From Streptomyces sp. B21-083 (GTDB taxonomy: Bacteria > Actinomycetota > Actinomycetes > Streptomycetales > Streptomycetaceae), in assembly GCF_036898825.1 (NCBI RefSeq), contig NZ_JARUND010000001.1, positions 124,001 through 188,000 on the forward strand: a stretch of 64,000 nucleotides of DNA. The letters are read 5' to 3'. This document shows, piece after piece, positions 7,590 to 15,976 of this stretch; the first letter of the stretch is position 1; every line of letters starts with the position of its first letter. The translations under genes were made by a program, and so were the position numbers. Below the pieces are notes generated by a model. That model was given only the letters and a program-made list of their open reading frames with translations. It was not told where the DNA came from and searched no databases.

Positions 7590-10311
7590 ACAGCCGCGCT
7601 GGTGGCACCCCGCTATCGATGCCTCTCCCAAAGAGGCGCTTGCCCTGGAGGCAGCTGCCGGGCAGCAGCAAAGGTTCACTCAGCTCGACACACTCGCCGC
7701 CCGGCTGCTGACTACAGCGCTCAGGGGCCAGCTCATGGTCTCGGTGGTCCGCGGCATCGGACCGCAGGCCGCGGACAACGTCGAGGTGCTGGGGCTCAGC
7801 TCCCAGGAAAAGGCGTGGTGTGCTGAAACGTTCGGGGTGCCGGAGCAGCAGCGGCGTGGTGCCTGGTACCTGCCGCAGAAGCTGTCACTGAAAGCCGGGG
7901 CGGTGAACCTGCCCCAGCTGGTACGCGAACGCCCAGCCCATGCCCTGACGCTGGCCGCGGACGACTCGGCCAGCGTGAGCCTGGTGGACGGCGCAGCCGA
8001 CGCGGTGCTGCTGTGGGCAGTGCTGGTCCCGTTGTTCGAGACACTGATCGAACCGATCCGGGTTCGGGCAGCGGGGTCTGGGAAGACGACCGACGACCAG
8101 CGGCAACTGTGGTCCGGCATCGAGGAACGCTACCGGCTGCTGGGCATCGCCGGCGATGTTCTGGAGGCCTTCCGCTTCGGCGGCGGATGGCACCGGCTGG
8201 ACCGGCACGGTCAGCAGCACGCCCGCCTGCGCCTCCTGGACGCTTTGGCCTCCGTTGATCCGCTGCAGCTCGTCACCCGCCATCGCATCCTGCAACTGCA
8301 GGCGCTGATGGCCGGATTCGCCAAGAAATCCAAGACCGGCACCGCCCTCGCGCGCCGGGTTGCGACGCGCGCACTGCAGCCGGTTGTCTCCGGCTACTTC
8401 GCCGGCGACTGGCTGGCCACGCTGGACTACCTGCAGGCGCCGCCGCACCCGGACGAGGAGGTCATCACTGCGCTGCCCGAACCGCGCCTGTATGTGGGAA
8501 TGTCCGCCCAGGCGGCCGACATGGCAGCCGAGGCAGGCATCCCAGAGGACGAGATCCACGCGATGCTCGCGGCCTTCCTCGGGGGCCCGACCTCCCTCTC
8601 CCCCGTCGAAGAACGCGTGGCGGCTCTGCGCGAGTGGTGGACGGCCTTCGACCAGGCGCACGCCGTCCAAAGACCCGGCATGCGGCCGCTGTGGGGGCTC
8701 GTCGACGACAACATCATGGCGTTTTCCTGGCAGGACGAACACGGCTTCACCCAGCAGCTGTACCGGCAGGTGCTGCCCGCTTCCGTCAACGAGCAGGTGG
8801 ACCGGCTGTGGCACTCGGTGACCCTGCAGCGGCACGCCAAGAGCCTCGTCAGCAACCCCCGCCCCCACCAGCTGATGGCCGAAGCCCTCGGCCCCGCCCT
8901 GGAGTTCTGGCACGGCGTCGCGCTGACCGCCTGGTTCGTGTGCGAAGGCCCCTACTCCCGCGCTCCCCTGTCCGGTGTGGCCGACCACTACAGCCGCACC
9001 CTCACCGCGCTGACCGCCGCCAACTGCCCCGTCTCCCCGGACCTGTTCGAGGAACTGCGCATCGCTGAACAGCACCTGGGCCCTGAAGAGATGATCGTCA
9101 ACGAGCGCACAGAGCTCCCGGTGGACAGCACCATCGGCGCCTTCACCATGACGTCGACCATCAGCGGCGGCAGCCGCCGCGAAGGGTTCGAACGCATCCG
9201 CGACATCATCACCCGCCATCGTCGTGCCTGGACCGAGCAGCACCTCGACACCTACCTGCAGCAGCGCTGGCGCACCGCCTTGGAGGGCGTCGCCCAGGCG
9301 CACCACCGGTTCGTGGCCGCGAAGGGCTGTCCGCCCACCCTGATCCAGTTCGCCCAGTTCGCCACCGCCGCAGCCAACCAGTGGACCGGCGGCGACCTCG
9401 GCGCTCTCTACACCGCGATCGGGGAACCCGCACCCGCCCAGCAACTGCACCCGGTCCGTCTGCTGTCCGGTGACGGCTATGACGTCGCCCAGCGCGTCTA
9501 CACCGCGCTCGGCGGCACCGCGGTCGACAACGACCTGCGCATGAACCAGCCCGAAGAAGCCCGACGGCAATGGCAACTCAGCCGCCTAGCCGTCGAAAGT
9601 CTGCGATACCTGCAGCTCCACGAAGCGCTCGGACAGCCCCCGACGGGCAAACAGTTCGGCTCTTCACGCCTGGCCTGGCCATGGCCCGGAGAGGAAGCTG
9701 AGGGCTGGCCGCTTTTCCAGCACACCCTCGCCGCTCTGACCAATACCAGTCCACCCGCAAGTGAACCTGCCGCAGGGACGGCCGAGGCCGCCCCAAGCCT
9801 GCTGGACAACACCAAGCACGTGCTGGCCAAGGGAGCCAACGCCCCTCTGCGAACCGAATCGGTAGCGGTGCGCCTCATCACTACCGGCGTGCCAGTCGAT
9901 GTCTCTGCCGTACTCCTCACCAGCCACGGCAAAGTACGCAGCGACCACGACCTCGTCTTCTACAACCACCCGCACCACGACGGAGTCCGCACCAGCGGCA
10001 ACACGGTCACCGCAGATCTGCCCCACGTGCCCGACGACGTCCACACCGTGGCCGTCATCGCCAGCATCGACCTCGAAGCCCAACCCACCGCCTCCTTCGA
10101 CCAGAACACCACCTGGCACGTCGAGGTCACCCAACCCACTGGCGGCGGACTCGCCTTCACGCCTGCCCCCTTCGTCTCGGGTGAGACCGTCACCATCGCC
10201 ATGGAGATCTACCGGCACACTTCAGGCTGGAAAGCGCGTGCTGTCGGCCAGGGCTACGACACCGGGCTTGCCGGCCTGGCCGCGGACTACGGCATCAGCG
10301 TCGACCCCTGA
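7579..10311 (+). CDS. Large protein with C-terminal TerD domain
   Basis: 910 residues, starting GTG at 7579 inside the helicase gene. Residues 1-700 are helical and unrecognised. Residues about 754-910 match the TerD fold: DVSAVLLTSHGKVRSDHDLV then FYN, a DDVHTVAVIASI strand, AMEIYRHTSGWKARAVGQGY and a final YGISV. TerD domains bind calcium and occur in tellurite/stress and phage-related Ter systems; the usual paired acidic residues are only partly kept here (DVSA, DHD). Fusion of TerD to a long helical body and coupling to a helicase-nuclease suggests a membrane- or stress-linked sensor or scaffold for that enzyme. The fusion is seen directly; the role is inferred. Confidence 0.85.
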   Translation: MASEQPRWWHPAIDASPKEALALEAAAGQQQRFTQLDTLAARLLTTALRGQLMVSVVRGIGPQAADNVEVLGLSSQEKAWCAETFGVPEQQRRGAWYLPQKLSLKAGAVNLPQLVRERPAHALTLAADDSASVSLVDGAADAVLLWAVLVPLFETLIEPIRVRAAGSGKTTDDQRQLWSGIEERYRLLGIAGDVLEAFRFGGGWHRLDRHGQQHARLRLLDALASVDPLQLVTRHRILQLQALMAGFAKKSKTGTALARRVATRALQPVVSGYFAGDWLATLDYLQAPPHPDEEVITALPEPRLYVGMSAQAADMAAEAGIPEDEIHAMLAAFLGGPTSLSPVEERVAALREWWTAFDQAHAVQRPGMRPLWGLVDDNIMAFSWQDEHGFTQQLYRQVLPASVNEQVDRLWHSVTLQRHAKSLVSNPRPHQLMAEALGPALEFWHGVALTAWFVCEGPYSRAPLSGVADHYSRTLTALTAANCPVSPDLFEELRIAEQHLGPEEMIVNERTELPVDSTIGAFTMTSTISGGSRREGFERIRDIITRHRRAWTEQHLDTYLQQRWRTALEGVAQAHHRFVAAKGCPPTLIQFAQFATAAANQWTGGDLGALYTAIGEPAPAQQLHPVRLLSGDGYDVAQRVYTALGGTAVDNDLRMNQPEEARRQWQLSRLAVESLRYLQLHEALGQPPTGKQFGSSRLAWPWPGEEAEGWPLFQHTLAALTNTSPPASEPAAGTAEAAPSLLDNTKHVLAKGANAPLRTESVAVRLITTGVPVDVSAVLLTSHGKVRSDHDLVFYNHPHHDGVRTSGNTVTADLPHVPDDVHTVAVIASIDLEAQPTASFDQNTTWHVEVTQPTGGGLAFTPAPFVSGETVTIAMEIYRHTSGWKARAVGQGYDTGLAGLAADYGISVDP

Positions 10312-10644
10312 CGGCGATGCCAGCGCTGGCCGCTAGGGTCGATTCTGTGATCAGCAGTCACGAGCCAAACCCGGCGTCCGGCAAGGACGCGGCAGGAGAC
10401 GGTCCATCCATCGTCTTCCTCACGCGAGTGCAACCGTGACCGAAACCCACGTCGTGTGTCGGGTAGTGCTGGAACTGCTGTGATCGCAGGAGCCGTCCGT
10501 CACCCCGCGCCTGCCGGTTGCTGGCCGGCTGGGAGGCCTGACTGCTGATGGGATGGCGTGCCCGCCGGGCAGGTTCGGCGTGAGCACTGGATCCACTAGG
10601 GCGCGAGTTGTGCCTTTCGTTGGCTGCGCAAGTTCCGCACGAGA
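10312..10644. other. Intergenic region after the TerD gene
   Basis: About 330 bp with no convincing gene. A perfect 12-bp palindrome GCCAGCGCTGGC (10319-10330) lies eight bases after the TerD stop and may take part in transcript ending, though it has no loop or T run. The rest is unremarkable up to the IS110 fragment. Confidence 0.4.
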
Positions 10645-10814
10645 GTGAAGGGTTGGGTGCCGATGCTGTTCATTGGCAACGACAGGGCCGAGGACCACCA
10701 CGACGTCGAGCTGCAGGACGCGACGGGCCGCAGGCTGGCCGCGGCCCGGCTGCCCGAGGCGTGAAGGGCATCGCCAAGCTGCACACCCTGATCGCTACCC
10801 CATGGGATGCCTGA
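10645..10814 (+). pseudogene. 5' fragment of an IS110-family transposase
   Basis: From GTG at 10645 the frame reads MLFIGNDRAEDHHDVELQD followed by ATGRRLAAARLPEA, the N-terminal DEDD-type motif block of IS110/IS116/IS902 transposases. It then hits a stop (TGA at about 10762). The expected continuation GIAKLHTLIA is found in another frame a few bases on and ends at 10814. Only about 55 of some 400 residues remain, so this is a dead remnant of an earlier insertion. Confidence 0.8.
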
Positions 10815-10882
10815 CCAGCACAAACCTAGCTGCCCAGACCACGCAGCCATAGCGAAATCCTGAGCCGATCACCATGTTCCGA

Positions 10883-11029
10883 AACGATCACTAAATCTGC
10901 ACCTCAGAGCCTGCCTTCATTCCAACTGTCCCAGGAAATCCCAGGTCAGATCCATGCCACACCACAGCAAGAGATCCTGAAACGATCACTAGATACACAT
11001 GACAGCGCATCATCCACCTAGTGATCGTT
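10883..11029. repeat. Three copies of AACGATCACTA(G/A) at the end of a truncated recombinase
   Basis: AACGATCACTAA occurs at 10883-10894 and AACGATCACTAG at 10981-10992. The inverse CTAGTGATCGTT lies at 11018-11029, where it forms the last codons and TAG stop of the recombinase remnant. The 10981/11018 pair is a perfect 12-bp inverted repeat around a 25-bp spacer. It could be a recombinase core/arm site, the end of a lost mobile element, or an operator. No T run supports a terminator. Confidence 0.7.
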
Positions 11030-11965
11030 AGCGGATTTGTCACACGGCCGGCCGCGGGAGGGGCCGTGCAGGCCGACCAGGAACATCCCGTGAACGGACT
11101 GGGCGGGGTACTGGGTGGTGATGTACTCGAAGTAGGTGTGGATCATCGCCGGGCTCGCCCGGCGCACCGTCCCCCCGCACACAGTGCTGTCCTGCCAGGC
11201 CCAGGGGGTCTTCGTCTTGACCCGGGCCCGGTTGGCGTTGTCCTCACGGTGGCAGATGTGCACATGCGGACCCCGGCACTGACCGCACGCGGCCTGCTCA
11301 CGCAGGTGAAGGTCGACCAGACGCAGCCCGCACAGCTCACCGATCCGGAAACCGCCGTCGGCCAGCCACGTGACCACCAGCCGGTCCCGCGCGCACGACA
11401 CCGCCCCCAGCAGCAGATCCCGGGCTCCCTCGGGCAGCATCTTCGGATGCCGGCGCACCCGCTCCGCCGGAGCCAGAGGGTTCGCGGGCATGCTGTGCAG
11501 GACGTGCCCGAGCATCGCCCGCCGCCGATCCACCCGCGTCGGCAACCGTGTTGCGCGCAGCGCCTCCGCAAGCGCAGGGTTCACGCCGTGGATGCCCAGG
11601 CGGAGGTAGAAACCCTTCAGACAGGCCGCCGCGGTCTTCAACGCGCTGTGCCCGTACGGGCGCTTCCCCTCCCTCCACGGCAACCCGAACGGCCCCGGAT
11701 AATCCGCCCCCAGAGCCGCCATGTAGTGCCGCAGATCCTCGAGCGACACCGACCCTGCGTCCAGCCCCGCGAACCGCAGCCACCGCAGATGATCCACCAG
11801 CACATACGCGTACGTACGATCCGTACCCGCCCGGCAGGAACGCAGGAAGCCGTCCGCCTCCCCCACCACCGAGCAGTCCGTGTCCACGACCGTGTAACAG
11901 ACCCGGCCGTCCCCGCGGACGATCTCCTGCACGCGTAACTCACCCACCACCAACCGACCACCCAC
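11018..11965 (-). pseudogene. Tyrosine recombinase (integrase) lacking its C-terminal catalytic part
   Basis: The 315-residue frame has the N-terminal core-binding helices (TYAYVLVDHLRWLRFAGLD), the first catalytic arginine in GGFRIGELCGLRLVDLHL, a CxxC/H-type insert (ACGQCRGPHVHICHRED) and the beta-strand lysine region (RVKTKTPWAW). The HxxR and terminal tyrosine boxes are absent: the frame stops after GLHGPSRGRPCDKSANDH, where homologues continue for about 80 residues. The stop lies inside the AACGATCACTAG repeat, so the end was probably replaced by a rearrangement there. It should be inactive as a recombinase. Confidence 0.82.
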
Positions 11966-12001
11966 CCGCGCCTCGCCCCCTCCAGACCCAGGGCCGCCCC
12001 G

Positions 12002-12544
12002 TCAGCGGCACCTTCCGGCCCCGAGTCCACACCCCTCCCCCGGCCCCGCGGACCACTCCACGCGAACTTCCCACACACCCAAGTGACGGTTGGTAAAGTC
12101 GGCGATCACCAGGTCCCAGGGGCCAAGTCCGTGCTGGTCGTGGGCGTCCCGGATGCGGTGCAGCGAGTCGTAGGTGGCGAACACGGTGACGGGGCCGCCC
12201 ACCCGCATCGCGCGGGCGATCGCCCGGGGGTAACGGGTCATGACCCCCTCGCGGGGCGCGAGTCCGCTCTGTCTCTGGCTCAGGGAGCACACGCCGAGCA
12301 CCAATCCCGGCTGGCCGGCCTCGCGCCAGCGGCGGATGGTCTGCGTCACCAGAGCTTTGGTCGGCATCAGCACCAGTACCGTGCCCTGCGGGGCCAGACG
12401 CCGTGCGGCCTGCTGCGCGATCAGGGTCTTGCCGGAGCCGCAGGCGGACACCACCGTCATGCGCGGCTGTCCCTCGGCGGCAGCGGCCTCGATCGCGGCG
12501 AGCGCCTCGGTCTGGTGACTGCGTAGCCTCAATACCGCCCCCAA
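12002..12544 (-). pseudogene. 5' fragment of an SF2 helicase, cut at the DEAH box
   Basis: The 180-residue frame begins MGAVLRLRSHQTEALAAIEA (Q-motif-like), then motif I SACGSGKTLIA, motif Ia VLVLMPTKALVTQT and motif Ib (VTVFATYDSL). It reaches the strand before motif II (WDLVIAD), but the expected EAH is replaced by FTNRHLGVWEVR and an unrelated glycine-rich tail. The junction lies near base 12085 and the rest of the helicase is missing, so a deletion joined it to the DNA upstream of the recombinase. It was probably part of the same lost element. Confidence 0.8.
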
Positions 12545-12800
12545 CCCTGCCTACGGGTCCCTTGAGATCGCGAGAATGTACCGGCTCGCCACGATCAAGC
12601 GGGCACGCGATGGACGCTTTTCGGCCAATGCCTGAGCCCTGCAGGACGTGATCGGAGGAACGGGACGCGGACGCCCGTATGAATCCGTAGAGAAAGACGG
12701 GAAAGGGCGGGCCGCCGGGCGGGACACGCTGGTGTGGTGAGTGATCCGGTAAGCGGCTCCGGGCGGATGGCCGTGCCGAGGGCACGGCGGCGAGGAAGGC

Positions 12801-13958
12801 ATGCGGCGGATGACGGCAGCCCGAGGGTCCGGCAGCGGCACGGCCAGGTCCCGTCGTACGAAGACCTGGCGGCCGGCAAAGCGGCTGGGACTGTCGAAGC
12901 TGGCGTTCATCGGCGGCGAGTCGACCGGCTCGTACACGCGGCGCCTGGCGGACCTCAACACCATCCCGTACGACGAGTTCTGGCACATGTTCGGTGCGCC
13001 GCTACGCAAGGACCGCGGGGTGGGTGATCCGCTGTGCAGCGACGGCTACCTGAACCGGACCGCGCTGGAGCGACTCGCCGTCATGTCCAACAGGCCGGTG
13101 GCCCAGCTGCAGTTCGCGCTGCCGAACCTGCGCAGCCACCGGCTTCTGGAAGGTGACGGGCCGCCGGTGTGGGACTGGCCCTGGGATGCGCGCGGCTGCT
13201 TCCTGGTACGGGTGTGCGCGCTGTGCGCCCAGAGCAGGGGAACGAGCCCGGAGGCGTATCTGGCCAGCGACGCGACCTGGAACGTGTGCCTCCGGCACGA
13301 GCGCTGGCTGGACAACCGGCGCGAGGCGGGAGCCGACGCCATCGATCTCACCCCGCTGCCCGAGGTCGTTCAGGCTCACCGGTTGAGACTGCAACTGGAG
13401 CGGCGACTGGGCGCGGGCGGCCGTGCGATGTTCGCGGACGCCTACGCCATCACCTCGTGCTGGTGGAACATCCCCGCCCTCAACCCGCCCGTGTGGCAAG
13501 CCCGCAGACGTGTGCTGGGCCGAGCCGGGCGCGACGAACTGCGTGTCGCACCGCTCATGTTCTACCCCGAGACGGTCCGCCTCGCCCAGGCGCTGGCCGC
13601 ACGGGAGCGACGGCGCCTGCGGCGCACCCTCACCCCCGACGAGGACCGCGCCTGGATGGAGCAGGTCACGCATCTCGTTGGCTCATGGGGCATGCCAGTG
13701 GCTGAGGCATCCAGCCTGGTCGGCATCTGGACATTGCACCATCCCCTGCTGCCATGGCCACGACGCACGAGACCGGCCGCAGCGCCACCGCCGGCTCACG
13801 GCCGCTGGCGGCGCCTGCCGTCGGCCGCCCCGCACACCGACCAGACGTTGGAGGCGAGGCTCGGCGAGCGGTCCTGTCTGCCGTGGAAACTCGGCGAGAT
13901 GATCACCACCGAGCTGCTCCCCGCACCTGGAGGGTGGAGCCTGCGCGGCCGCGTTTGA
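12801..13958 (+). CDS. TniQ-family zinc-finger protein
   Basis: 385 residues. After a basic leader it has GGESTGSYTRRLADLNTI, the ESxxSYxxRLA pattern that opens TniQ/TnsD proteins. A zinc-finger pair follows: CALC (about residue 137) and VCLRHERWLD (about 160). TniQ proteins pick the target for Tn7- and Tn5053-like transposases. The C-terminal half is helical and arginine-rich, ending in a proline-rich tail. No TnsA/B/C genes adjoin it; the nearest are 30 kb away in another element that has its own TniQ. It may be a leftover targeting protein or a repurposed DNA-binding protein. The start is uncertain; ATG 12801 is the longest choice. Confidence 0.72.
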   Translation: MRRMTAARGSGSGTARSRRTKTWRPAKRLGLSKLAFIGGESTGSYTRRLADLNTIPYDEFWHMFGAPLRKDRGVGDPLCSDGYLNRTALERLAVMSNRPVAQLQFALPNLRSHRLLEGDGPPVWDWPWDARGCFLVRVCALCAQSRGTSPEAYLASDATWNVCLRHERWLDNRREAGADAIDLTPLPEVVQAHRLRLQLERRLGAGGRAMFADAYAITSCWWNIPALNPPVWQARRRVLGRAGRDELRVAPLMFYPETVRLAQALAARERRRLRRTLTPDEDRAWMEQVTHLVGSWGMPVAEASSLVGIWTLHHPLLPWPRRTRPAAAPPPAHGRWRRLPSAAPHTDQTLEARLGERSCLPWKLGEMITTELLPAPGGWSLRGRV

Positions 13959-14094
13959 TGGCGGCCCCGGCTGGGATGTCAGATGTTCAAGGTGTGGAGC
14001 AGCGTGCCTACACAGTCGTTGTCGATGGTCTCGACGGAAGCGGTGTATACGGTGCCGGGGTTGGGGGGTTGTGGAGTGCTGGCGGCTGTGTCGC

Positions 14095-14754
14095 TCACTT
14101 CGGATGTGCGGGTTGCGAGCAGGTCGTAGAGGTTGGGCATGTCGGCTCCGTGGTATCGGGATGGGTGGTGCTGTGCAGAGTGCACAGCACTACGGTGAAG
14201 AAGATCAGAGCAGAGGCAATCGCGAGCATCGCTGCATCCCGGAAGACGGTGAGGAAAGTCCTGACGGTCTCTTCGCCGATGCTGACGTACTGGACGTATC
14301 CAGCGGCAAGTTGCTTCTGGACGGGCGGGGTCCCCTGAGCCGTCAGGGCGGTGTCCATCCGGCCCAGGACCGCTCGTCCGGTCAGAACCGTGGCGGCTCC
14401 GGCAACCGCCAGGACGGCAAGGAGGCATGACAACGCCCAGGCCGCGATCAGCACCCAGTGTTCGGAGAGCACCGCCTGTGACCTGGCGGTGATGGCAGCG
14501 GTCAGGGCAAGGGAGACCGTGGCCAAAGCGCCGGCCCGATTGCGGATGCGGTCCAGGTCTGTTGCTTGCCGGTCGAATTGGCGGCGGCCTTCTTCGATCA
14601 GCAGGGTGAGATCCTGCGGCTGAAGGTGGTCGAGGCTGCCGGTGCAGGGGGCGGGGTCGGCGAAGGTGGGCAGCGGTCGCCCTGGGTGCAGCACTGCCGC
14701 GCAGTACAGGAGGTAGAGGCGGGGTTCGGCGAACGGGCCGGTGACCGTCGGCAT
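14095..14754 (-). CDS. Three-helix membrane protein, last gene of ATP-grasp operon
   Basis: 219 residues. A cytoplasmic N-terminal part contains a charged helix (LTLLIEEGRRQFDRQATDLD). Three hydrophobic helices follow at about 73-92, 99-125 and 185-207, with an amphipathic segment between the second and third. The layout, a charged helix leading into a membrane hairpin, recalls the SLATT-like and 2TM effectors of nucleotide-triggered defence systems, but no diagnostic motif is visible. It starts one base after the stop of the ATP-grasp gene, so the two are co-translated. It may be a membrane-disrupting effector or an anchor for the ligase. Role inferred only from context. Confidence 0.75.
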   Translation of the reverse strand: MPTVTGPFAEPRLYLLYCAAVLHPGRPLPTFADPAPCTGSLDHLQPQDLTLLIEEGRRQFDRQATDLDRIRNRAGALATVSLALTAAITARSQAVLSEHWVLIAAWALSCLLAVLAVAGAATVLTGRAVLGRMDTALTAQGTPPVQKQLAAGYVQYVSIGEETVRTFLTVFRDAAMLAIASALIFFTVVLCTLHSTTHPDTTEPTCPTSTTCSQPAHPK

Positions 14755-14755
14755 G

Positions 14756-15772
14756 TCAGTCGTCCTTCAGCCAGCCGGCCAGGCGGTCAGCGATCTGAGC
14801 GGTCATGCTGTCGGGCAGGAAAAGCCACTGTCCGCCGGGGTTGAGGTCGAGGAAGGCGGGCCCGGCCGCATCAACAATCCAGTCCTGGCATGTGAAGCCG
14901 GTTCCCAGCCGCTCAGCCAGTTCGAGCGCGGCCCGTTCTGTTTCTGGCCACCGGGAGGAAGGACGGAAGGCGTGGTGCGCCGTCATGGACTGGCGCCAGT
15001 CCAACGGGAGCCCGTCGGCGTCGAGTTCGGCGCTCCAGGCTCGGTCGCCGACGGTGACGATCCGCAGGTGGGTGCGGGCGGTGAGGTGTTCCTGCGCCAG
15101 GAAGGGGGCGTCGAGCAGGTCCGTGCCGGCCAGGTCGGCGGCGGTCACGGTCTGGGCATGCACGACGCGCTCGTGGCCGTCGGCATCAGTGAAGTTGCCC
15201 GGCCCCAGCGGTTTGAGGACGAACCGCTCGCCGAGGACGCCGGCCAGGGCCGAGGGGTTGGCGCTGATGACGGTGTTGGGGGTGCGCAATCCTGCCGCGC
15301 GGGCCGCCCGGTACTGAACGATTTTGTTCTCCGCGGCAAAGAGCGCGTCGACGTGGCACAGCCAGGTGAGTCCGTCATCCCGCAGCAGGGTGGCCAGAAG
15401 CGCCGTTCGCGCGGCGAGCCGGGCAGCGGCGTGGCTGCCCAGAACGGCGCCCGTGTCCCATCCCGCGGGAGCAAGGCGTCGGATCCAGCCGCGGGCGGGG
15501 TGTTGTACACGCAAGCAGACTGGTTCGCCGGTTCGGTCGAGCAGCGTGCTGTACTGGAGATCAAGATCACGCAGCGTGCTGGACAGCGAGGCGGCGTCAA
15601 CGGCGACGGTGCCGCGCCGGGGAAGCCGGTCAAGGACTGCGGCCACGTGCGGGTCTGCCGGGTCGCCGACGAGCAGAATGGACAGAGGTCTGTCCGCAGG
15701 GGACGGCAAGCCGGAGGGGCAACTGTCTTCCTGGGACGAGGACGATCTCACAGAGCAATCGTATATGCGCAC
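14756..15772 (-). CDS. ATP-grasp ligase of the MvdD/TgmB type
   Basis: 338 residues from GTG at 15772; GTG at 15751 is an alternative. It shows the grasp-ligase order: an N-terminal Rossmann-like part (LSILLVGDPADPHVAAVLD), the ENKIVQYRAARAAGLRTPNT linker, the lysine strand RFVLKPLGPGNF, then FLAQEHL, a TCQDWIVD strand and the metal-binding FLDLNPGGQWLF near the end. This form is closest to ligases that make side-chain ester or amide links in small peptides (graspetides). The gene upstream codes for a 49-residue peptide and the one downstream for a membrane protein, so peptide modification within the operon is a reasonable hypothesis. Substrate unproven. Confidence 0.85.
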   Translation of the reverse strand: MRIYDCSVRSSSSQEDSCPSGLPSPADRPLSILLVGDPADPHVAAVLDRLPRRGTVAVDAASLSSTLRDLDLQYSTLLDRTGEPVCLRVQHPARGWIRRLAPAGWDTGAVLGSHAAARLAARTALLATLLRDDGLTWLCHVDALFAAENKIVQYRAARAAGLRTPNTVISANPSALAGVLGERFVLKPLGPGNFTDADGHERVVHAQTVTAADLAGTDLLDAPFLAQEHLTARTHLRIVTVGDRAWSAELDADGLPLDWRQSMTAHHAFRPSSRWPETERAALELAERLGTGFTCQDWIVDAAGPAFLDLNPGGQWLFLPDSMTAQIADRLAGWLKDD

Positions 15773-15810
15773 GCCATTATGCTTGCTGCCTGTGCCGACG
15801 AGGTGGCTGA

Positions 15811-15960
15811 TCAGCGCCGCCCGAAGCCGGGCGGCTGACTCGAGAGCTCCAGAGCCGTGAGCAGTTCCGCCGGTGCTGAGAACTGCCGCGGATACAGCTT
15901 GTCCCCCAACGTGTCGATGGTGGAGAGGTCAGTTGGTGCCAAAACAATGGCCCGCCCCAT
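15811..15960 (-). CDS. 49-residue peptide, candidate ATP-grasp substrate
   Basis: ATG at 15960, 16 bp after the stop of the 1,020-residue gene; stop at 15811, 38 bp before the ATP-grasp start. The peptide begins MGRAIVLAPTDLSTIDTLGD and ends SSQPPGFGRR. It is rich in Thr, Ser, Asp, Glu and Lys, the residues used for macrocyclic links by grasp ligases, but it lacks the repeated core motif of known graspetides. The ribosome site is weak (GAAGCGG). It may instead be a small adaptor. Support comes from position, sensible codon use and the match to operon spacing; there is no homology I can name. Confidence 0.5.
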   Translation of the reverse strand: MGRAIVLAPTDLSTIDTLGDKLYPRQFSAPAELLTALELSSQPPGFGRR

Positions 15961-15976
15961 GCCGCTTCGGTGATCG

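Noticed and set aside
7885..9576. 563-codon minus-strand frame opposite the TerD-fusion gene
   Set aside because: Composition is that of an antisense shadow; the plus strand carries a recognisable TerD domain and overlapping operon neighbours.
14756..15772. ATP-grasp gene considered as a primary-metabolism enzyme
   Set aside because: The motif pattern (ENKIVQYRAARAAGL, LDLNPGGQWLF) and operon with a small peptide fit the MvdD/TgmB type better than carboxylase- or ligase-type housekeeping enzymes.
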